Below, in pieces: positions 34,401 to 46,880 of a stretch of 64,000 bases of DNA. How positions within the stretch are numbered: the stretch's first letter is position 1; every line of letters starts with the position of its first letter. The notes below the pieces were generated by a model. It was given only the letters and a program-made list of their open reading frames with translations, ran no database searches and had not been told where the DNA came from. The DNA is from Calycina herbarum. Its lineage: Eukaryota > Ascomycota > Leotiomycetes > Helotiales > Pezizellaceae. Position numbers and translations under genes: made by a program. The stretch is from contig LLEY01000030.1 of the NCBI GenBank assembly GCA_001414485.1, positions 372,001 through 436,000 of the forward strand. Direction: 5' to 3'.

Positions 34401-36660
34401 GAAGTAGTTAAGATACTTCTTAAGAAGAGAGCTGATTTCACTATTATAGATAATAATAAGTAGACGCTATTGAACTCTACGTCTCTTAATAGATATTTAG
34501 AGGTAGTTAAGATACTTCTTAAGAAGAGAGCTAATTTAACTATTATAGATAATAATAAGTAGACGCTATTATATACTACGTCTCTTAATAGATATATTAA
34601 GATAGTTAAGATACTACTTAAGAAGAGAGCTAATATTACTATTATAGACAATAATAGATAGACGCTATTAAGCTCTGTCTATATAAACGGTTATTTAGAG
34701 ATAGTTAAGATATTACTTAAGAAGAGAGCTAATATTACTATTATAAATAATAATAGATAGACGTTATTATATACTATCTCTTAAGACGGTTATTTAAAAG
34801 TAGTTAAGATAGTATTTAAGAGAGGAGGTTATATTAATATCGTAACTAGCTTTAGAAGAACGCTATTACACGTTACCTCTAATAGTAGACATTTGAAAGT
34901 AGTTAGGTTACTACTTAAGAAGAGAGCTAATATTACTATTATAAATAATAATAGACGGACGTTATTACACTCTGCCTTTAGAAGAGAATATTTAGAGGTA
35001 GTTAAGATATTACTTAAGAAGAGAGCTAATATCACTGTTTTAGATAATAATAGATAGACGTTATTAAGCTTCGCTTATATAAACGGTTATTTAGAAGTAG
35101 TTAAGATATTATTTAAGAAGAGAGCTAATATCACTGTTATAAATAATAATAGACGGACGTTATTATACTCTATCTCTAGAAGAGGACATTTAGAGGTAGT
35201 TAAGATATTATTTAAGAAGAGAGCTAATATCACTGTTATAAATAATAATAGACGGACGTTATTATACTCTATCTCTAAAAGAGGACATTTAGAGGTAGTT
35301 AAGATATTACTTAAGAAGGGAGCTAATGTCACTGTTATAGATAATAATAGATAGACGCTATTAAGCTCTGCTTATATAAACGGTTATTTAGAGGTAGTTA
35401 AGATACTACTTAAGAGAGGAGCTGATGTTACTATAGTAACTAGCTTTAGAGAGACGCTATTATACACTGCCTCTAGAAACGGAAATGTCGAGGTTATTAA
35501 GATACTACTTAAGAAGAGAGCTGATTTTCGTATTCTAAGTAATAATAGATAGACGCTATTAAACTTAGCTTCTAATAGCGGATATTTAGAGGTAGCTAAG
35601 ACGCTTCTTAAGAATAGAGCTGATCTTACTATTATAAATAATAATAGATAGACGCTATTAAACTCTGTCTCTAATAGTAGACATATTAAGGTAGTTAAGA
35701 TACTACTTAAGAAGAGAGCTGATTTTAGTATCCTAACTAAGGATAGGTAGACGCTATTATACTCTGTCTCTAATAGCGGATATTTAGAGGTAGTTAAGAT
35801 ACTACTTAAGAATAGAGCTATTAATAATTTTATAAATAAGAAAACCGAGACTTCTTTAGTACTTGCTTTAAAGAAAGGTTATAAGTATATTATTAATATA
35901 TTATTAGAAATCGCTATCTCTTTTAAGCTTTCGTACTCTAGCTTAGGCTAGTTAGTTAAAGCTTTCGCTTATAAAGGGTGCTTTTCTTAGCTCTAGAGTG
36001 TTATTATACGATACTAATAAGAATACAAACCTATAAACTCGTCTGATATTAATATAGCCTATATCGTAGTACGAGGTAGACATTTTAGTACTCTATAGTA
36101 CTTGTTAATAATTAGAATAGACTTTTATACTATTAATATTTAAGAGAATAGCCTTCTATACTACGCTGCTTTAAGTACGTCTGTTAATATAGTAAAAAAA
36201 GCTATTCCCTTTTATAAGACAACTCTAATAAATTCTAATATATAGTTACCTTTATTCTAGGCTTATTAGAGGGGTAATATTAATATTATTAGACTACTAT
36301 TAGAAAACGGTATCTAGGAATCTATTGTTTTTACTAACGAGCCGGAGAGTCGATAGTCTCTCTATAGAATTACTATCTATTACTAAAATCAAGATTTTAT
36401 AAATATTAGTCTATTAAATCTACTTAATAATAATAAATCAGTAGAAGTAAAGAAATATAGTAGATATTAGTATAATAGATATAAATTAGTAGATAATTAC
36501 TAATATAAAGTATCTTATATTACTAACTTATTAGGATATATATAGTGTCCGCTTTTAATACTTAGACTACGAGGACTTTAATTATTATATTATATATAAA
36601 TTAAATTCCTATCTTATATATCTAAACTATAAATTCGAGAGAGTTCTATAGAAAGGTTAG
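31426..36660 (+). pseudogene. HeLo - NACHT - ankyrin - ZZ receptor gene, RIP-destroyed
   Basis: The plus strand keeps a followable reading with dozens of RIP-type stops. The N-terminus (about 31,440-31,600) reads VAGLASLFSIYLDTIDKLDF, then NFGFKSRSI: a HeLo-type fungal STAND N-terminus. A degraded P-loop lies near 32,340 (KDYIEYRKIIIY; the GKT has become RKI), followed by YFFYLLDS, a Walker B-like IFIVDRLNKY near 32,635 and NACHT helical segments (LQLLTLLEITKALL). An ankyrin array runs 33,850-35,870, then ITIYY, stop, NQDFINISLLNLL, and a ruined ZZ finger (about 36,450-36,640) containing the intron position seen in the kinase gene. The C-terminal third is paralogous to 8,696-9,940. Confidence 0.82.
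33850..35870 (+). repeat. ankyrin-repeat coding array, about 20 units of ~100 bp
   Basis: Direct repeats of about 99-102 bp, each reading approximately LEVVKILLKKRADFTIIDNN, stop at an expected Trp, TLLNS. Units share the AGTTAAGATACTACTTAAGA core and the TAGACGCTATTA core, where TAG replaces TGG. Long minus-strand open frames across it (for example 33,848-34,354) are antisense shadows created by the repeat. Confidence 0.85.
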
Positions 36661-37215
36661 ATTTAGTATACCTCTTAGTATAAAATATAAATTTATATAT
36701 TATAGAAATTTCAGGTAGTAGAGTAGAAAGCTTCTAGAAGGTCTAAAAAAAGATATAAATTAGAATTTAATAGTTTATAGAGGAAGGATATTTACGATTA
36801 CTAATAACAGTTTAGATAGTAATATATTATAAATTATATACCTCGTACTTAGTAAGATACGTTATACGTGTAGTTATATAGAGCGAGTATAAAGGTTATA
36901 TATAAGACTAGTATATCTGCTATTAGATACGAGCTTTATACTCGAATTAGTTTATTAATCTTATTATATTCTTACTATATACTAACCTTCGAAACCAGTT
37001 ACCTTAGATAGTATTAGAACTCTTATAAGTACTCGAGCTATACTCTTACTAAGTATTAACTAAAGTAATAGCTAATATCTCTACTACTAAGCGGTGGAAT
37101 AGAATATTCTAGAAGCTCTTCCTCTCTCTATATAAAGAGTAAGAGCTTATATATATCTAGTCTTTATATACTTCTTAATTATATATTTAAAACTATACTT
37201 TTAAGTTATTCGAGG
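36661..37215 (+). pseudogene. MULE relic, 3' end
   Basis: Bases 37,020-37,090 match the MULE C-terminal sequences at 6,641-6,720 (inverted) and 49,160-49,270. Bases 37,095-37,215 (AGAATATTCTAGAAGCTCTT, then ATTCGAGGCCTAGCC) match 49,315-49,445, presumably the MULE 3' terminal region. The part before 37,020 is too mutated to identify beyond an AT-rich coding-like stretch. Confidence 0.5.
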
Positions 37216-37884
37216 CCTAGCCTCTTATAGATAGTTAGTTTTATTATATATTAGACCTAATATATTATAAGAAAGTATATTTAGTAACGTCTTCTTATAC
37301 TATTATTTACTAAGCAGGATCTCTACTAACGAGTTTTCTCTAGTGTCTAATATAATAGAAAATCAATCTATTAAGTCTTACTACTACTTAGCCTAAGCGA
37401 AGGAATAGAATAGTTTTATTTATTTTAGAGAGAGAAGTGATATTATAGGTTCTAGTATAAGTACGTAGATAATTATAACTTAGTTAAATTAATTAATTAT
37501 AAGAAGAGAAGAGATTACTAAGGAGATCTGTCTTCTATAGAATATAGATTAGCTCGTACTAACTTATATAAAATATAAACTATAAAGGTCGCTTAATCTT
37601 ATCTCTTAATAGGTTATTAATAAGATAATTAATAACCAGCGGTATATAGTAAGAATACTGCCGTAGACGTAGAGACAGTAGATATTAAAAATAAGAAGTC
37701 GGTTTAAATAATTAAAATTAAACCTAGCTATTAAGAGGATCTATTAAAGAGTTAACGTCTAAGAAAAGTAGAATAGAGATAATATAAAGTAGCTAAAGTA
37801 GACGTAGAATAATCTCGACTTATAAATCTTATTAAATACCTCGAAGTCTACTACTAGTTCTCTTTTTATAAATATAATATATTT
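37216..37884. other. RIP-mutated spacer with a shared NLR-downstream segment
   Basis: Contains at 37,440-37,560 the segment AGTTATAACTTAGTTAAATT, then AATTATAAGAAGAGAAGAG, also found near 25,018 and 47,094. Its reading LVKLINYKKRRD suggests it was coding. The rest is unrecognised. Confidence 0.45.
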
Positions 37885-39555
37885 ATATAAATACTATATA
37901 AGTAACTTATCTTAATATTAGGATTATACTCTAGCTAAAATACCCGCGGCTAAAATTTTATCAAACTAAAATTATAGCTAAGAGAGCGGAAGATTAGATA
38001 TAAACGCCTATTCTTCTTTTTAAATCTTCTCTAATAGAGGTTCTAGACTATTAAACTAACTTTGTACTTACTCTTATTTCCGGGGCTAGCGTCCTGGTTT
38101 CTTATATTATCTATTAGTATTTCTAGTCGTCTCTCTCTTTTCACTTTAAACTAGCCTCTCTTAGCCTATTCTTAGCCTCGCGCTATACTCGAAGGCGGTT
38201 CTTAAATTTATCTAATAGCTTCTTTATATACTTTAGCAAGTGCTTAGAAAGCAGTATCGGGCTCTAGTCTACTAAGAAGTAGGTTATACTATTAATAACC
38301 TCTTTGCTAATAATTCAGCGAACCTTCTAACCTTAGTTACTATTATCGTCGTCGTCGGTTATCTATAGATATAGGTTAGAGTCTACTAGGTAAGTAGGTT
38401 TAAGTATAGAAGTAGTTCTAGTAGTACTACTAAGGTCTCTATAAGCCTAAATACTAAAAGCCTCGTCGTTTTTATTATTCTCTAGAATTAGTAAAGAAGA
38501 ACGCTATTGTCGCTTTTTATCGTTATTATAGTATAAGGCTATTCCGTTAGAGAGAGGAGAGTTAGATCTCTATTATTTAGAAACCTACGATATCTTATTA
38601 TTATCGATGAAATCGTTAGTATTATTATACTTCTTAGCTATATAATTAGAAATTAGTTATAGGCTTTCTAGTTTTAATATATAGTTACTAGACAGTCTAC
38701 TATCTAGAATATAATAAGTATTTCCGATATTATAAATACTATCGCTATCTAGTATATTCGATTTATCTATAGTATTATAAGTAAGAATTCTCTATACTAC
38801 GTCTATAAAACCTAGCTTACGTACTATAGCCGCTACTAGCTTTCGTTTCCTAGCTAAAGATAATATTATTTAAAACTTAATTATTACTCTTTACTTTTAC
38901 TAATATTAAGTCCGTTATCTTATTAGATAAAGACGGCGACAGTAGTATTATAGATTTAAATATATACTTTAAGTATCTTAAACTATGCTCTTACTAGTAT
39001 CTATACTTTAGTAGTTCTTATTATATATTACTTCTCTAGGCGCTAGTAGTATTTCAACTGATATATTACTTAATTCAGTTAGTAAGTAATTTTTAGAAGA
39101 GTTAAGTTTCTTAGAAATAAACTTAATAGCTTCTAGCTACTAGTGTTTAGTAGTTTTAGAATATAAGAAATAAAGGTAGCTATCTCGAGTATAGAGTAGA
39201 TAAAGTTAAAGTACTTCTAAAATCTAATAATTAGATATAGAAAATATATAAGAGAAGACAAAGGCTTCTTATATACTTATTCTACTACGTAGTTTAGATA
39301 GGATTTATAGTTTATATCAGCTATCTCTGCTCTTACTCTAGCCTCTAAGTAACGAACCGCGCTACTACTTAGATATCTAACGACATCTTAGTATAGTTAA
39401 GTTATAGTATTAGCAAATCACAGCTTTAAATCTCGACAGGTAGGAGAGCTTTAGAACCGCTAATAAGTTAAGAAGAACTCTATCTTAAGAGGCCTACCTT
39501 ATATTTACAAGCCGAGTATCTAGTATATATTTTCTAAAAGCGAATTAGGCTATCT
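37885..39555 (-). repeat. unidentified repeat family, copy 2, RIP-mutated
   Basis: The minus strand matches the fragment at 1-565 over about 500 bp and extends further upstream than the window start allows there. Readings include NTIT near 39,410, VVRYLSSSAVRYLEARVRAE near 39,350 and KHLLKYIKKLLDKFKNRLRV near 38,225, followed by a basic tail and KKPGR. TAG/TAA replace probable Trp/Gln. The protein end is Lys/Arg-rich, as in nucleic-acid binding proteins. No known transposase or polymerase motif was found, and the N-terminal limit (perhaps to 40,080) is open. Confidence 0.5.
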
Positions 39556-40800
39556 AGATAGACTATATATTATTATACTATATAGTTATTTTTCAGCGGA
39601 TCTAAGAAGACTTTCTAATAAAGTAATTATACTTAGAGCGATTACTATAAGAGGAACCTTTTATAGTAAAAACCGCGAGAAATCTTCTAGCTCGTAGAAA
39701 AGCGTATTATTTTAAGATATTCTACTCTATACTAGCTTAACTAGCCCTCCTCTAATCACTCTAGCTATCTCTTATATTTGTCTATACTCTAGCTAGGTAC
39801 TAACGGGTACGACCTATACTATAAGTTCTACTAATCTTAAACTAGAGAGCTATTTACTAAATATAGTAATCGATATTATTCTAGCTCTCTCTAAGCTTAC
39901 TTACTCTCTCTTTTCCTTAGTCTACCACGTTATAAGCTAAGCTAGCGCTTCTAAAAGATCTACTACGTACTAACTCTCTTAGAGATTACTTACTCGGTCT
40001 CTTCCTTATATCGCCGTATAATAAGCTAAGCTTACTCTCTTCTATTTTAAGCAGTTACTACTTAAAAAGACTCTCCCGCCGAATACTAACCTAGGGATTG
40101 TATTATACCTCTCTCTAGCGAGGAATCTTATAAGAAGCCTAAAGAATACTCGGTATATAAAGAATTTCGAATTTCAGTAGAGATATTAGAGAAGAATAGC
40201 GATACTAAGCCTAGTAATAGTATTTTAACTTAATCGTAGATAAACCTAGAGAAGAGAGAAAGCTTTGTCGTAGCTATAGACGTGTTATAGAGTATCGGTG
40301 TAATTAAGATAAGCTAGATTAAGATCTTTATTAGTTAGTATAAAGCAGATTCCTAGTAAGAACGCTAGCGACGGAGAACTAAGAGACACTTATAAAGAGG
40401 CAACGGGGAAGTACTAGGTAATTAGAGAGCTAGCCTAGTAAGGAAAATTCGAGGATTAGAACACGTAATACAACTGTCTCGTAGAATAACAGTAAGGCTA
40501 AGATAGTCTTATAGCAAAGGTAGTATATAGCAGACGTGTTAGAAAGTTAAGAAAGAGAAGAGATATTAAGATAAGAAGTAGCACTGGATTTATATATAAG
40601 ATAGGACTTAATAGCAGCTAGTAGGGGTTAGCAGAGGCCCTAGTAGCTATTATAAAGTAGTAAGCGCGCTAGAGCAGCAGGGCTACTAAGCGAGACAATT
40701 CTCTATTTAGGTAATCCCGGTTTCCAGATATAGGATCACCGATATATATATTATTATAATTATAATATATTATATATATTTCTCTAGTATAATATTCTTA
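39556..40800. other. RIP-mutated DNA, partly GC-richer
   Basis: The first 500 bp may belong to the preceding repeat family (minus strand, FRKYILDTRLVN). The stretch 40,560-40,745 is less AT-biased but shows no recognisable gene. Confidence 0.35.
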
Positions 40801-42250
40801 GGTAGTATTCTAAGGAATAATATTTTAAAACGTCTTATAAATCTATTTAAAGCGTCTTATATTTATATACTAGTGTCTTTTAAAATATCGTAGACTTTCT
40901 ATACGTTTCTAACTTTAGAATAGCTAGGTTTTTTAATTTATTATTAGCTATACTCTAGTTCTTTCTCTTTAATAGTTTCTCTTCTAGTAATTAGACTAAC
41001 TAGAGTTATTATTTTAGAGGTATCTCTTATAACTATATATATTACTAAGAGAGTTAGTCTAATACCTTTTATAGTATAAGAACTCTAAAAGTCTAGCTTC
41101 TAGTTATCTATATATATCTAGCGATTTCCCTACTTAAAAATTCCTATAAAAGCCTAGGTTTCTTCTATCTTAGGTCTTATATTATAAGCTTCCTCTTCTA
41201 AACTAGATAATAAGTCTAAATACTTAGAGAAACTAGTAGAAGATAGTAATTTATATTCTACTTAAAAAGGCTATATATATTCTTCCTTAGATTACGTGTT
41301 ATAATATTCCTTAAGAAGTAGGTTACTATCGTTATTAGTGTTTTATAACGTACTAGCTATCTTCTTATCTTTGACTTAGGTTTTATATACTTATATCTTA
41401 AGTTCTTCTTCTATGAATTCTTATCTTTCAAGTACTACTACTATCTACTATTAAGTAGTACTAAGATACTTCTTTCCTTTCTATAGTTTCTTCGTTATAT
41501 TCTTACTATACCTATTAGCTCTATAGCTAGAAAGGCTATATAAGTAATATAAGTTCTACTCGCGTTGTTTAGTACGTTCTTTCTAGGAAAGGCCTTCTTT
41601 CTTAAAGGGTTTTTTCTTAGTTATATCTAGTTCTATTAGTTATAGCTATTAGTTACGTTCTAACTTTCTACGTTTAATAGAATAATAACTATATTAGTCT
41701 TTTCTTTTAAAGCTTTGCTTATAAGCTCTATTATCGATTTTAATAGTAAAGTTAATTATTTTACTAAGGTCTTCTAGTCGTTCCTTCTAAGATATCTTAT
41801 CCTTTATATAGCTCTTAAGTTCTTAGTAGAAGTAGGTTTTAAGAGCTAAGTCTTTCTATTCTACTCTACTAGCGAATTACTAGAAGCGTACTATATAATT
41901 AGTAGCTGACTTTTCTTATTATAATTCTGATAATTATTATTTAGTAGTCCTTTTAGTATTAATATCTCTAAACACTCTCTCTATCTTTCTCTTAAATCTA
42001 ATCTAGGTTCTAAAAATCTTATTCGTTTCGTTCTAGTAATCTTTAGTCTAATCTGTTTCTAGTAATTTAAGATAGTTCTATAAGAACGTCTTAATCTAGT
42101 TAAGAGCCAGTCTATATAAGAAGGTAGTAGCTTATATTGTCTTCTCTAGGTTATTAGTAAACTCTATAAGATTAAAAGTAATATATCTCGTACTAGAGTA
42201 AGAAGCTTCGAAGCTTAGTTCTCTTACTAAGGTAAGAGTCTAGAACCTTA
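40801..42250 (-). pseudogene. Ty3/Gypsy gag with CCHC knuckle, RIP-mutated
   Basis: The minus strand reads a capsid-type segment around 42,050-41,700 (KDINTKRTTKQQLSEL-like, then ATNYIVRF and KTYFY...LKSYIKDKI with stops at Gln/Trp positions) and a zinc knuckle-like region near 41,560 (LYYLYSLSSYRANRY, where Cys have become Tyr). Downstream, to about 40,900, a further reading (YKLLSSTSFSKYLDLLSSLE) is less certain. No reverse transcriptase or integrase follows, so the element is truncated. Its LTR is at 42,463-42,654. Confidence 0.65.
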
Positions 42251-42462
42251 GCCTTGATTCGATTATAATATATAGATATAGTAGTAACTACTTAAGCTAG
42301 CACTGCCGAGCTAGTAGCAGAGGTAGGTGTCTAACGTAAAGTTATTATAATAGTATTAGCTTTAGAAGTAGGTACTTAAAGTATAATAAAACTAGTATCT
42401 AACTTATAAAGGTATTAAGTTCAATAGTTAGTATATAAGTAAAGAAGACAACTATTATTTAG

Positions 42463-42654
42463 TATTTACCTAGAGGTAAACTCGTTACTTATATCAAAGA
42501 TATTAAAGCAAAGTAATAAGATTAATAACTAAAGTTAAGTATAAAGTTCCTATCTAATAGTAGACGTACTAGTCTTATATAGAATCTTCGTTCTCTAAGT
42601 ATATCGCTTATATCGCTTACGATTATATTATATAACTACACGTGACTTCTAACA
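42463..42654 (-). mobile_element. Gypsy LTR (5' LTR of the minus-oriented element)
   Basis: 192 bp from TATTTACCTAGAGG (originally TGTTCAC...) to CACGTGACTTCTAACA. It aligns along its whole length with 8,349-8,528. The gag relic lies on its left, as expected for a minus-strand element. RIP has altered the terminal TG to TA. Confidence 0.65.
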
Positions 42655-42759
42655 GTCTTATAATAGTAAGATCTTAAAACCTTTAAATACCTTTTATATT
42701 ACTAATTCTCTCTTATATTACCTTCTATTCTCTAGATATTATATCTTATTCTATTAGAG

Positions 42760-45700
42760 CGCTATTTAGACTACTTACTATATTCCGTGATTTATAATAT
42801 CTAGTAATCTACGAAATATTAGACAAAGTTCTTATAAAACTAGAAGAGGTTTACTAATATATTATTAAAAAAGTTATTAACTACTAGTATAAGCTAAAAA
42901 TATTACTTTTACTATAATAGGTCTACTTCGCTATAAGACCTCTATCTGTTCTAGAGCTACGATATACTATAGTATTAGATAATACTTCTTTTAATAGCTT
43001 CGGAGAATACCTCTTCGACCTAACGTTCTTCGCCGAGAATAAAGATATAATAGAAGATTATATTCGAAGTATTTTAGACAGCCTTATTAAAGTAAAGTCT
43101 TAGAGCCTAGATAGAGATAAATCAAGTGAAAACGAGTTAGATAATAGAAAATCTTAATAATAGTTTAATTTATCTATTAATCTATAAAAGACTTTTTAAT
43201 AGAAAAAGACTTATAATATCTTACTTAGATAGTCGGTAATAGTCTAGATAATAATATCTTTAGCTAAGGTTACGAATATCTTCTTAGAACTTATATTAAA
43301 TATTTTAAAACAGAGGAATTATAAAACGCTATAGTTCTCTCTTAACGTGTATATATAGCGAACCGGCTAAATAAGCGAACTAGCTAATTAAAAATATATC
43401 TAAAATCGCGATTTTAATATTTTAATATCTCTACGAACTATTAATTAAAAGTTTTAAAATTAAAACTTTAATTTTATTACTATATATATATTTAGAATTC
43501 TAAGTTTTAGACGCTATATAATTTTACTTAGCGATTCGCTTAAAAATACCTCTATAATCTTATCTTTTTTCTTCTTCTTTTAATAACTTTTTAATATAAA
43601 TTAGCCTTAGTCTTATATTTTATAACTTTTATATTTATATAGTAATAAAATCAAAGTTTTAATTTTGAAATTTTTAATTAACAATTCGTAAAGATATTAA
43701 AATATTAAAATCGCGATTTTAGATATGTTTTTAGTTAGCTAGTTCGCTTGTTTAGCCGGTTCGCTATATATATACGTTATAGTAGATAGTTTATAAAAAG
43801 TTTAGATAAAGTTAAGAAGATATATCTATTACTTTACTACGCTGTAGACTTAATTCTCTTTTATAACGTAGTTTATTAGAACCTGGCGTATATTAGAACC
43901 TAGCGTACTTCTTCTTAGCATTTAACTTTGAATATTAATAAATTAACTATAATATATTAAATTAACTATAACTACTTAGAATCCAAAGAATTAGACATAT
44001 CTATATCTATTTAACAAGTTCGTATATTATAACTAGCTTTTCCGTAAGTACTACAACGCTGTCTAGACGATTGCCTCTCCTTCTTATTACCCTTCTTTAT
44101 ACGTAAGTCGCGTCGTACTTGCTTGTTAACGTCCTTTTGAGTTAAAAGATCTTAGACATCCTCTACTGTAAGTACTCTCTCTTAATATACATAAGTCTTT
44201 TTAGCTCTACGGCGTTTGCTTAAGGCTTTATTCGCTGCTTGAAGAGTACGTACTTTAGTAGATAATAAGGTTATCTTATAGGCTATTCGCTTTATACCTT
44301 TTGCTAATATAGCAACTGTCTTAAATAGTAGAGTCGGCGAGCTCCTCTAGTAATAGGTAATCCGTTTCTAAATAAGAGTCGATTATAAGAGCGCTTTAGT
44401 AGGGTTTAAGAGAGTCTAGGAGATCTAAGTATTAGAATTAGCAGTAGAGGATCTTAGAGGAGTTAGAGTCTATAACCTTACGTTAAGCTTTAAAAGTACT
44501 ACTTACGAGTTAAAAGACACTAGGCCAGCTCTACGGAATCTAGCTTAAGTGTTCTAGACTGTTATTAATTCTTTATATACTACTATAAAAGCTAAAAAGA
44601 ACTCTACCTTTATAATATAGTTAATATAGGCTTTGATAAACGTCTTAATCTGCCGACTATATACCTGCTTTAATATACTAAAGTATCTAATATTAAGTGG
44701 TTAGGTTATATAGGATAAGTAGGGAGATAGTCTAAGAGTTATAATATTATATACTTTGTAATACTCTTGAAATTCAGCTGATTTATAACTCTTATACCTA
44801 TCTAACACTAGTATTCGATATAGACTCTTTATACGACTAGTAGTATATTTATCGAAGTGTTTTAGCTATTCTAGACCTGTCTTATTATTTGTCTATCTGT
44901 TACTTGTCGGTTTAATAACCTAGTCGTATAGGAGGCCGCTGTTTATATACTAATTCGTAAGATAATTCTTCTCTTAGATAACTAAAAATAGAAGGATATT
45001 CTAACTCTTACTATTAATATAAGCAATTGCTATAGCCTATTCCCGATTATCTAGCTAAACTGCCTTACCTCTGCTACGTTAATCTACATATGTAATAACT
45101 ATTATAAGGCAAATCACACCTATTATAAAGCCTGTTTCGTCGAAGTTATAGAAATCGTAATCTAAAACGCTGTATTTCGCTCTTATATTTTATATAAGTT
45201 AGAACTACGTGCTAATTAGGTTAGGATCTTCGTATAAGGCTCTTTAGAAGTTATAAACGCGATTAAAACGCGTCTTTAACCCTGGTTATTATTATATAAA
45301 TCGATGTGTCTAAAGCTTACTAACGCGTTTCTCTCTCTACGATTCGAGGATATAATTTGCTATATCTTCTATACTAGCTAGCCAGGGTGTAAACTCTCTA
45401 GAATCTAAGTTAAGTATGTTCTAAAGAATTACTTCCTTCTTAAGTTAAGTTAATTTAATATTTGCTAGCCGTCGTTTTAGAAGAGGAAGTTAGCTGTTTA
45501 TTCTACGGCGAAGGCTAGTTTCAGAGACTTTGTAGATTTTTATAGTAGCCTAACGACTAAGCTTTTTAGATAATCGGATAGCCTTAATAGCTAAGATGAT
45601 TCGAGCTTCTTAAGTTTGAATTTCTATTAGTAGTTATTAAGATAACGTATATTAAAATAATAAAGTAGAGAAGATAGGAAAAGTACGCCAGGTTCTAATA

Positions 45701-46880
45701 TACGCTAGGTCTTAATAAACCACGTTATATAAAATATTAAAAAGTATAGAATCTTAGAATATAATCTAGCTTAGTAATTTAAATATTCTCTAAATATATT
45801 TTAGAACTAGAACCGAGTTTATAATAGAAAGAATAGATACTAAGATAAACTCTATATTCTCTCGCTCTTATACTTGTTATTATATTTAAATCTTTTAACT
45901 TATAGTATTTCTATAGAGGAAAATAACTCTAGGTAAATAATAGTATTATATTATACTACTACTAGAGAGTATATTAAGTGAGTTAGAATTCTTTTTAATA
46001 TAAACGTAAAAATAAGCTCTATAAGTGATATTAGAAGTTCTATTACTATTACTACAAGTTATAGAGAGTTGAAAATTATAAAACTATTAATATAAAAAGA
46101 AGTAGATATCTATATCTTAAATAGTAGCTCTAGTAGTGCTTTATACTCGTCTTCTAAGCACGGACAGCTACTACTTATACGGATATTAATTAGCTATATA
46201 GCTGATATTAATACTTAAAGTAGATACTATAGTAACGTACTTTAGACGGCTTTATATAAAAGATACTAGACATTAGTAGAACTGTTACTTATAAAAGAGG
46301 CTGATATTAACACTTAAGGTAGATACTATAATAGCGTACTCTAGGCAGCTTTATATAGAGGAAATTAGAGAATAATAAAGCTGTTAATTATAAATAAGAC
46401 TAATATCAACGCTTAAGATAGAGAGTATAGTAACGTACTCTAGATTACTTTATATAGAAGATACTTATAAATAGTAGAGCTATTACTTATAAAGAGAGCC
46501 GATGTTAATACTAAAGAGAGGACACTAGATAGTAGTAGAACTCTTACTTATAAAAGAGGCCGATGTTAACGCTTAAGATAGATAGTTTAATAATACTTTA
46601 TACCCGGCTTTAAAAGAAGAATACTAGATAGTAGTAGAACTCTTACTTATAGAGAAAGCCGATATTAACGCTTAAGATAAATACTATAGTAATATACTCT
46701 AGGCGGCTCTATCTAGAAGATATTAGACAGTAGTAGAACTCTTACTTATAAAGAGAGCCGATGTTAACGCTTAAGATAGATACTGTAGTAATATACTCTA
46801 GACAGCTTTAAAAGAAGGAACTCGAATATTAGTAGAACTCTTACTTATAAAGAGAGCCGATATTACGTACGTAGATAATT
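42760..46880 (+). pseudogene. NACHT-ankyrin receptor gene, RIP-destroyed and split by a Fot1 element
   Basis: The plus strand before the insertion reads the NACHT-distal region: IRPLSVLELRYTIVLDNTSF near 42,935, then YLFDLTFFAENKD and YIRSILDSLI. After the insertion (45,726 on), an ankyrin array at 46,060-46,870 repeats ADINT, stop, GRYYNSVL, stop, AALYRG, which is the widespread fungal GADVNAQGG-type ankyrin repeat with Gln turned to TAA/TAG. The P-loop part is not identified. The Fot1 copy occupies 43,866-45,725. This is a different NLR subfamily from the gene at 31,426-36,660. Confidence 0.7.
43866..45725 (-). mobile_element. Fot1/pogo-type DNA transposon, copy 2, RIP-mutated
   Basis: 1,860 bp, flanked by TA (43,864-43,865; 45,726-45,727). 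Its inverted repeats begin ACGTAGTTTATTAGAACC and contain the motif ATTAGAACCTRGCGTA twice in tandem. The minus-strand transposase is colinear with copy 1 (helix-turn-helix near 45,620, FYNFDETGFIIG-like block near 45,140, NKTGLE and HFDKYT region near 44,860). Copies 1 and 2 are diverged, with different inner terminal repeats, so they belong to different subfamilies. Confidence 0.9.

Noticed and set aside
33848..35332. Four minus-strand open frames of 68-168 codons, Leu/Ser-rich
   Set aside because: They are the antisense of the plus-strand ankyrin array; the periodic sequence and the loss of minus-strand stops by RIP create them.
33850..35870. CRISPR-like regular repeats
   Set aside because: Repeats of about 100 bp without spacers that encode ankyrin units; a fungal genome is not expected to hold CRISPR arrays.
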